Origin: Tetrahymena thermophila SB210
Lineage: Eukaryota > Ciliophora > Oligohymenophorea > Hymenostomatida > Tetrahymenidae
Assembly (NCBI RefSeq): GCF_000189635.1
Contig: NW_002476301.1
Span: forward strand, 310,001 to 374,000
Direction of reading: 5' to 3'
Length of the DNA: 64,000 nt
Shown here: positions 59,686 through 64,000 of the stretch, one piece after another
Position numbering within the stretch: the first letter of the stretch is position 1
Layout: the number at the start of each line of letters is the position of its first letter
The notes under the pieces: model-generated
Seen by the model: the letters and a program-made list of their open reading frames with translations, nothing else
Told to the model about the DNA's origin: nothing
Database searches by the model: none
Translations under genes and position numbers: made by a program

Positions 59686-62504
59686 TGTTTAAAATAATAT
59701 ACTTTTAGCTTTTTATATTTTCTAAATTATATCAATCAATCTATTTATCTTATTTTATTTAGTATTGATTATAAAAATATATGAGTTAAAATCCTCTTTT
59801 AATGTGATAAATGATACAAGATAGCATTTTCATAGTATCAAAGATATTTAATACGTTTAGTTATAGTCAATAAATAATAAATTCTGCATCACAAACTTAC
59901 ATCATAATATTTTAGTGTATTTATCAATAATTTGTATGTAATAAAAAATTTTTTTATCTTGAAATATTTAATTTAAAAAATAAAAATTATTTCATAAAAT
60001 TAATTTTCAATCCTTAATTTATTTCTAATAAAAATAAAATTTTATAATTTGTTTATTTCTAATATTGCATGTAACACATATAATCTCAATAATTTATGCT
60101 TTTAACAAAATATTTTTTATGGACTATGAAAGAAAGTGGTTTGTAAATAATATCAATATAATTTAAAAGAAAAAAGCAATAAATGAGAATTTTAATTACA
60201 TATATATTACTTTTAGTACAACTTATTTTAATTTGGATAATTTATTATTTATATTTTTTGATTTAAGAGCATAACCCTTCATTTTATTTTCTTGTTATCT
60301 AGTTTTTTTAATCCAAAAGAGTTTTTAAGTTATTTTTGATAAAAAAACTTTGATAAATACAATAAAATATATAATTCAATAATTAAATATAAATTATAAT
60401 AAATATTAGGGTATTTTAAAATCTGTTTAACTAACTAAATTTCTATTTTAGTATTAAATTATGCCAATTTTTTATTCTTATCAGAGTTATTGAAACCACA
60501 AAAAAGTAAAAAATATCTTTCTTTTTTACCTTTGCAAAAAAACACAACTTGATATCACTCATTTCTCTTCTTTTTGTTCCATCTTTCTTAAGATAAAATG
60601 TAATTTATCCTATCTGAGGAAATTAATTTTTCTAATGAATTCAATTATTATAATTTTTTAAATAAACTTATCATTAATAAGTTATTATGCATATATTTTA
60701 CACTATTTTTATTAAACTATTTTGTAATTTGTTAGTATTTTTTCTTTAGTTTTAATCATAGGTTAAAAAAATTCTTTTTGTTTTTTAGATACCTTTAAAA
60801 CAAAAAATAATACAAAAAATGGTAAACTGGTTATAATAAGATATTTTTATAAAATTAAAATACTTAAAATTGCTATTATAAAAATAAATGAAAAATATTA
60901 ATCTATTAATTAATATTTCACAATATAAAATTATTTGGCTAACTATATATTTAAGTTACATGTTTTGATGTTTCCTTTTTAAAAAATACAGTTGCTTATT
61001 GAAAATATTTGGTTAGTATAATTCATTGAACTTTTTATATACTCAAATTCATAAATATTACCATAGTTTTTTACATTTTCTACTATAAAATTTTATTTTT
61101 ATTTATCTATTTTTTATTAATAAATTTTACTAAAAGAAATTATTTAACATACTCTCATTTTTATTAATTTTTTTTTTTAATTATTACTATATTTCTAATA
61201 ATTATAAAAACATTTATTGTTTAATCAGAATAAAAAATGTTTTAATCAGCTAAATTGGAATTAATCTATATTTATATTAACTTAACTTCTAATTATAAAA
61301 TTTTAGTTACGTTTATTATAATATTTTTATCTTTTTTGTGTTAATTTTTAAAATTTTCAAATCAGATTTTAATAAAATTTCTTTTATCAGATAAATCAAT
61401 TAATTATGATTTTCTGAATTTTAAACAAGTTGAAATACATTTATAAGAAAATTATTTTTTTAGATAATAAATTCAGATGATACCTTAAAATAGGATGTTT
61501 TATTTTATTATCATACAAATTTTTTTTGTTCCTTTTTTAGTTATTTGAAATATTTTATCATAATTTTGAACAAACATTTCAAATAAATTATTTTTCATAA
61601 ATAATCAGAAAAACAATTCATTTAGTTTTATTTTTATTTTTCTTTTATCTAATTACTGATGAAGAATGATTATATTTTATTTAATATTTATTTTCGAAAT
61701 CATAAAAACAAAGATTAATTAATATTGTTATTTAAATAATACTGACTGATTCTAATAAAATATTTTTTTTGTATCTTAACATTTAAAATTTTTATAAATT
61801 ATTCTTTTACACTTTTGTATGCTGGTAACTAATAAATTATTATTTAAGCATTATCAAACAGATAAAATTCTTAAATTTATATTATTTAAATAAGTTTACT
61901 GATAAAGGATAATTATATTTTAGCTAACATATTTTTAAGTGTTATCAAAAAAAATGATCAAAGCCAATACTTGCTTGTTGTTTTTTAAAATATAATTTTC
62001 AATTTAACCTTTCATAGAATTTTTAAAATAAATTTGCAGAAGCTACGCCTTAATTTGAAGAAATTTGACATGAAAATATTTATGGAAAAGTGTACTGATT
62101 GAATGTAATAGAGTAAATTCATACATTTTTTCAAAAGACAGTGTGCTAAGAATATATTAGGAATACAATAAACAATATACTTTTTATCTTGTATTATTTT
62201 TAAAAATTGAAATTAATCAAATTCATGAGAAATCAATCAAAACAAGTGTGAATTATTTTAATTGCTTTCTCTTTTTGTTTGGAAATTAAAGTCTTAAATT
62301 AATGAATTCATCAAGAAATTATTGCTGAAGAAAATCATTTGAAAAAGAGTGGAAAAGCTTGAAGAAATCAAAGTAAATAAAAATAAATTATATTGAAAAA
62401 GCATAGATTCATCAAAAAAGCAAAAATAAAATATAAAAAATTAAATAAAAGCTAAACAATTTCATCAAATAAAAAAGTAAAGCAAAATTTAGAAATAAAG
62501 ATAA
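59686..62504. other. gene-free AT-rich sequence
   Basis: About 2.8 kb, very low GC, with homopolymer and simple TTTA/AAT runs. No coding frame, RNA gene or repeat family could be supported. The last 250 bases lead into the dynamin-related gene. Confidence 0.6.
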
Positions 62505-64000
62505 ATGGCTGAGCAAGAAAGTTCATTTTAGGGATCAGGTCTTTTTGATAACCTTAGAAAGTTAATTAACGTCATCGATGAATTAAGAGATGTCGGTTTA
62601 CAACAATATATTAGATTGCCTAGAATCGCAGTTATTGGTTCTTAATCATCTGGTAAATCATCTCTTCTCGAAAGTATCGTTGGTATCGATTTCTTGCCAA
62701 GAGGTTCTGTAAGCTTTAAAATTAAAATACTCTTAATAAGTTATTTAAATTTAATCTACCTATAACAAAATAGGGTGTAGTTACTCGTAGACCTTTAGAA
62801 CTCAGATTAGTTCATGTGCCTCCCAGTAATAAAAAAGCATTTTTGTTTTTACATATTTTTATGAATATTTGAAAACAGTGAACATAAAACAATCTTTTTC
62901 TAACTTAAATGAAAAAAAATTTACTGATTAGATAGAATTTGATTGCGCTAGAATAGAATATCAAAATAAATTGAATCTAAAATATGAAACATTTTATTAA
63001 TTTCAAACTATAAAAATTAGATGAAAGATAAATCAAGCCATATGCTATTTTCGATGTTGATAAATCAAAGAAGTGGGAAAACTTTGATTAGGTTAGATAA
63101 CAAATCGATTTCTTAACTGACCAAGTTGCAGGTAAGAGAAAGAAAATTATCAATGACCCTATCGTATTGACTATTTACTCAAATGATGTTATCGATTTGA
63201 CAATTATTGATTTGCCTGGTATTACAAGAATTCCCTTAAAAGATTCAGACCAATAAGAAGATATCGAAAAAGTTACTAAAGATATGGCTTACTCGTAACT
63301 TATTTTTTATATAATTACAAATGTTTTAATAGTAAATTATAGCCAAAAGCTTCCATCAAAGCAACCTTCTTTGAAAAAAATTAAAGGAGTTTTTTAACTT
63401 AAGTTATGAGGCGATTTTGTTAAAATTATCCAAATTAAAAGCAATACATCAATAAAAAATACTTAATCATGCACACATTTTAAACAAAAATTATTATAAA
63501 AATAGATACATAAAAGATGAAAGAACAATTATTTTGTGTGTTGTTCCTGGTAACTAGGATATTTCTAACTCCGATGGTCTCTAATTAGCTAGAGAAGTAG
63601 ACAGAGAAGGCAATAGAACAATTGGTGTTGTTACAAAAGTATGCAGCATTTATTTCTTAAATATAAAAAATAAATAAATATTTTAGAGGCTATTTATTCT
63701 AAATTTGCTTTATTTAATTAAAAAAGCTTGATATCATGGATGCTGATACTGATGCAAGAAAAATGATCATGGGTCTTGAAATTCCTTTGAAATTAGGATA
63801 TGTTGGTGTCAAGGGTAGATCTCAAAAGGATATTAATGACAATAAGAGAGTTTCTAAAGCTCTTGACGAAGAAAGACTTTTCTTTGCTTAGCATAAAGTA
63901 TACTCAACTATGGATCCTAAGTTCTTAGGTACTAAAGCTTTGACTAATAAGTTATCAAGTGTGCTTTTCTATCACATTAGAAATATTTTACCTGCTATCG
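62505..64000 (+). CDS. dynamin-related GTPase, 5' part (cut by window end)
   Basis: Exons 62505-62708, 62774-62825, 63021-63294, 63506-63638 and 63726 onward; the gene continues past base 64000. About 245 residues are visible, nearly the whole GTPase domain. G1 P-loop is GSQSSGKSS, with the dynamin pattern RIAVIGSQSSGKSSLLE. The switch I Thr lies in GVVTRRPLEL, G3 is DLPGI, and G4 is TKLD, split across the 63639-63725 intron. VPGNQDISNSDGLQLAREVD and REGNRTIGV are typical of dynamins. Length and spacing match the family. Ciliates have several DRP genes acting in endocytosis, mitochondrial division or nuclear remodelling. The missing C-terminal part would be needed to tell which. No PH or transmembrane feature is visible yet. 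Confidence 0.94.

Noticed and set aside
1-64000. tRNA genes, CRISPR arrays and telomeric GGGGTT repeats
   Set aside because: No convincing T-loop GTTCRA box with paired arms, no regularly spaced repeats and no telomeric runs were seen on either strand.

Overview
The window is nuclear DNA of a ciliate, most probably Tetrahymena. It is extremely AT-rich, and TAA and TAG are read as glutamine while only TGA stops translation. The longest gene runs 4168 codons, full of TAA/TAG and without one internal TGA. Introns are short, AT-rich and GT...AG. All coordinates and exon joins below were worked out by reading under that code; junctions were kept only when reading frame and family conservation agreed. 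Genes sit on both strands and are separated by long gene-free AT-rich stretches.

Layout. 1-7.1 kb: three intronless, tandem EamA-type (drug/metabolite transporter) genes on the + strand, with an eight-exon MEMO1 homologue between copies two and three and an imperfect hairpin starting at the stop codon of copy three. 7.4-9.0 kb: an unrecognised Gln/Asn-rich gene (-). 9.7-10.4 kb: a doubtful small gene. 10.75-24.0 kb: an axonemal dynein heavy chain with an N-terminal Kelch propeller and filamin-like domain. 24.5-25.3 kb: an unrecognised basic protein (-). 27.1-28.6 kb: a papain-family cysteine protease. 29.4-30.3 kb: an unrecognised protein. 30.8-32.9 kb: a divergent pair of equally long nucleotidyltransferase-like paralogues, one of which has lost its first two catalytic acidic residues. 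33.5-35.4 kb: an NF-YA (CCAAT-binding) subunit. 36.1-37.6 kb: a MORN-repeat protein (-). 38.3-39.5 kb: coding-like but unresolved sequence. 40.2 kb: a small secreted protein with extreme codon bias. 42.2-42.9 kb: a secreted, cysteine-rich Tlde1/DUF2778-like protein. 43.5-45.8 kb: a Gln/Asn-rich gene (-). 45.8-49.9 kb: largely empty, with a possible ESCRT-III relic. 49.9-51.8 kb: a probably myristoylated pseudokinase. 52.0-53.2 kb: a GPKOW/Spp2-type splicing factor. 53.9-55.3 kb: a Ras-type GEF (-). 56.5-58.2 kb: a block of atypical composition followed by an A-rich, T-poor tract. 58.7-59.7 kb: a CtlX-type amidinohydrolase (-). 62.5 kb to the window end: the 5' part of a dynamin-related GTPase.

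The genes do not form one pathway, as expected for a eukaryotic chromosome. Recurrent themes are local duplication (transporter trio, nucleotidyltransferase pair), catalytically altered members of enzyme families (nucleotidyltransferase, kinase) and bacterial-looking enzymes with signs of ancient transfer (Tlde1-like, CtlX). The most promising observations are the enzyme/pseudoenzyme pair at 30.8-32.9 kb, the secreted Tlde1-like protein at 42.2 kb, and the unexplained block at 56.5-57.8 kb.
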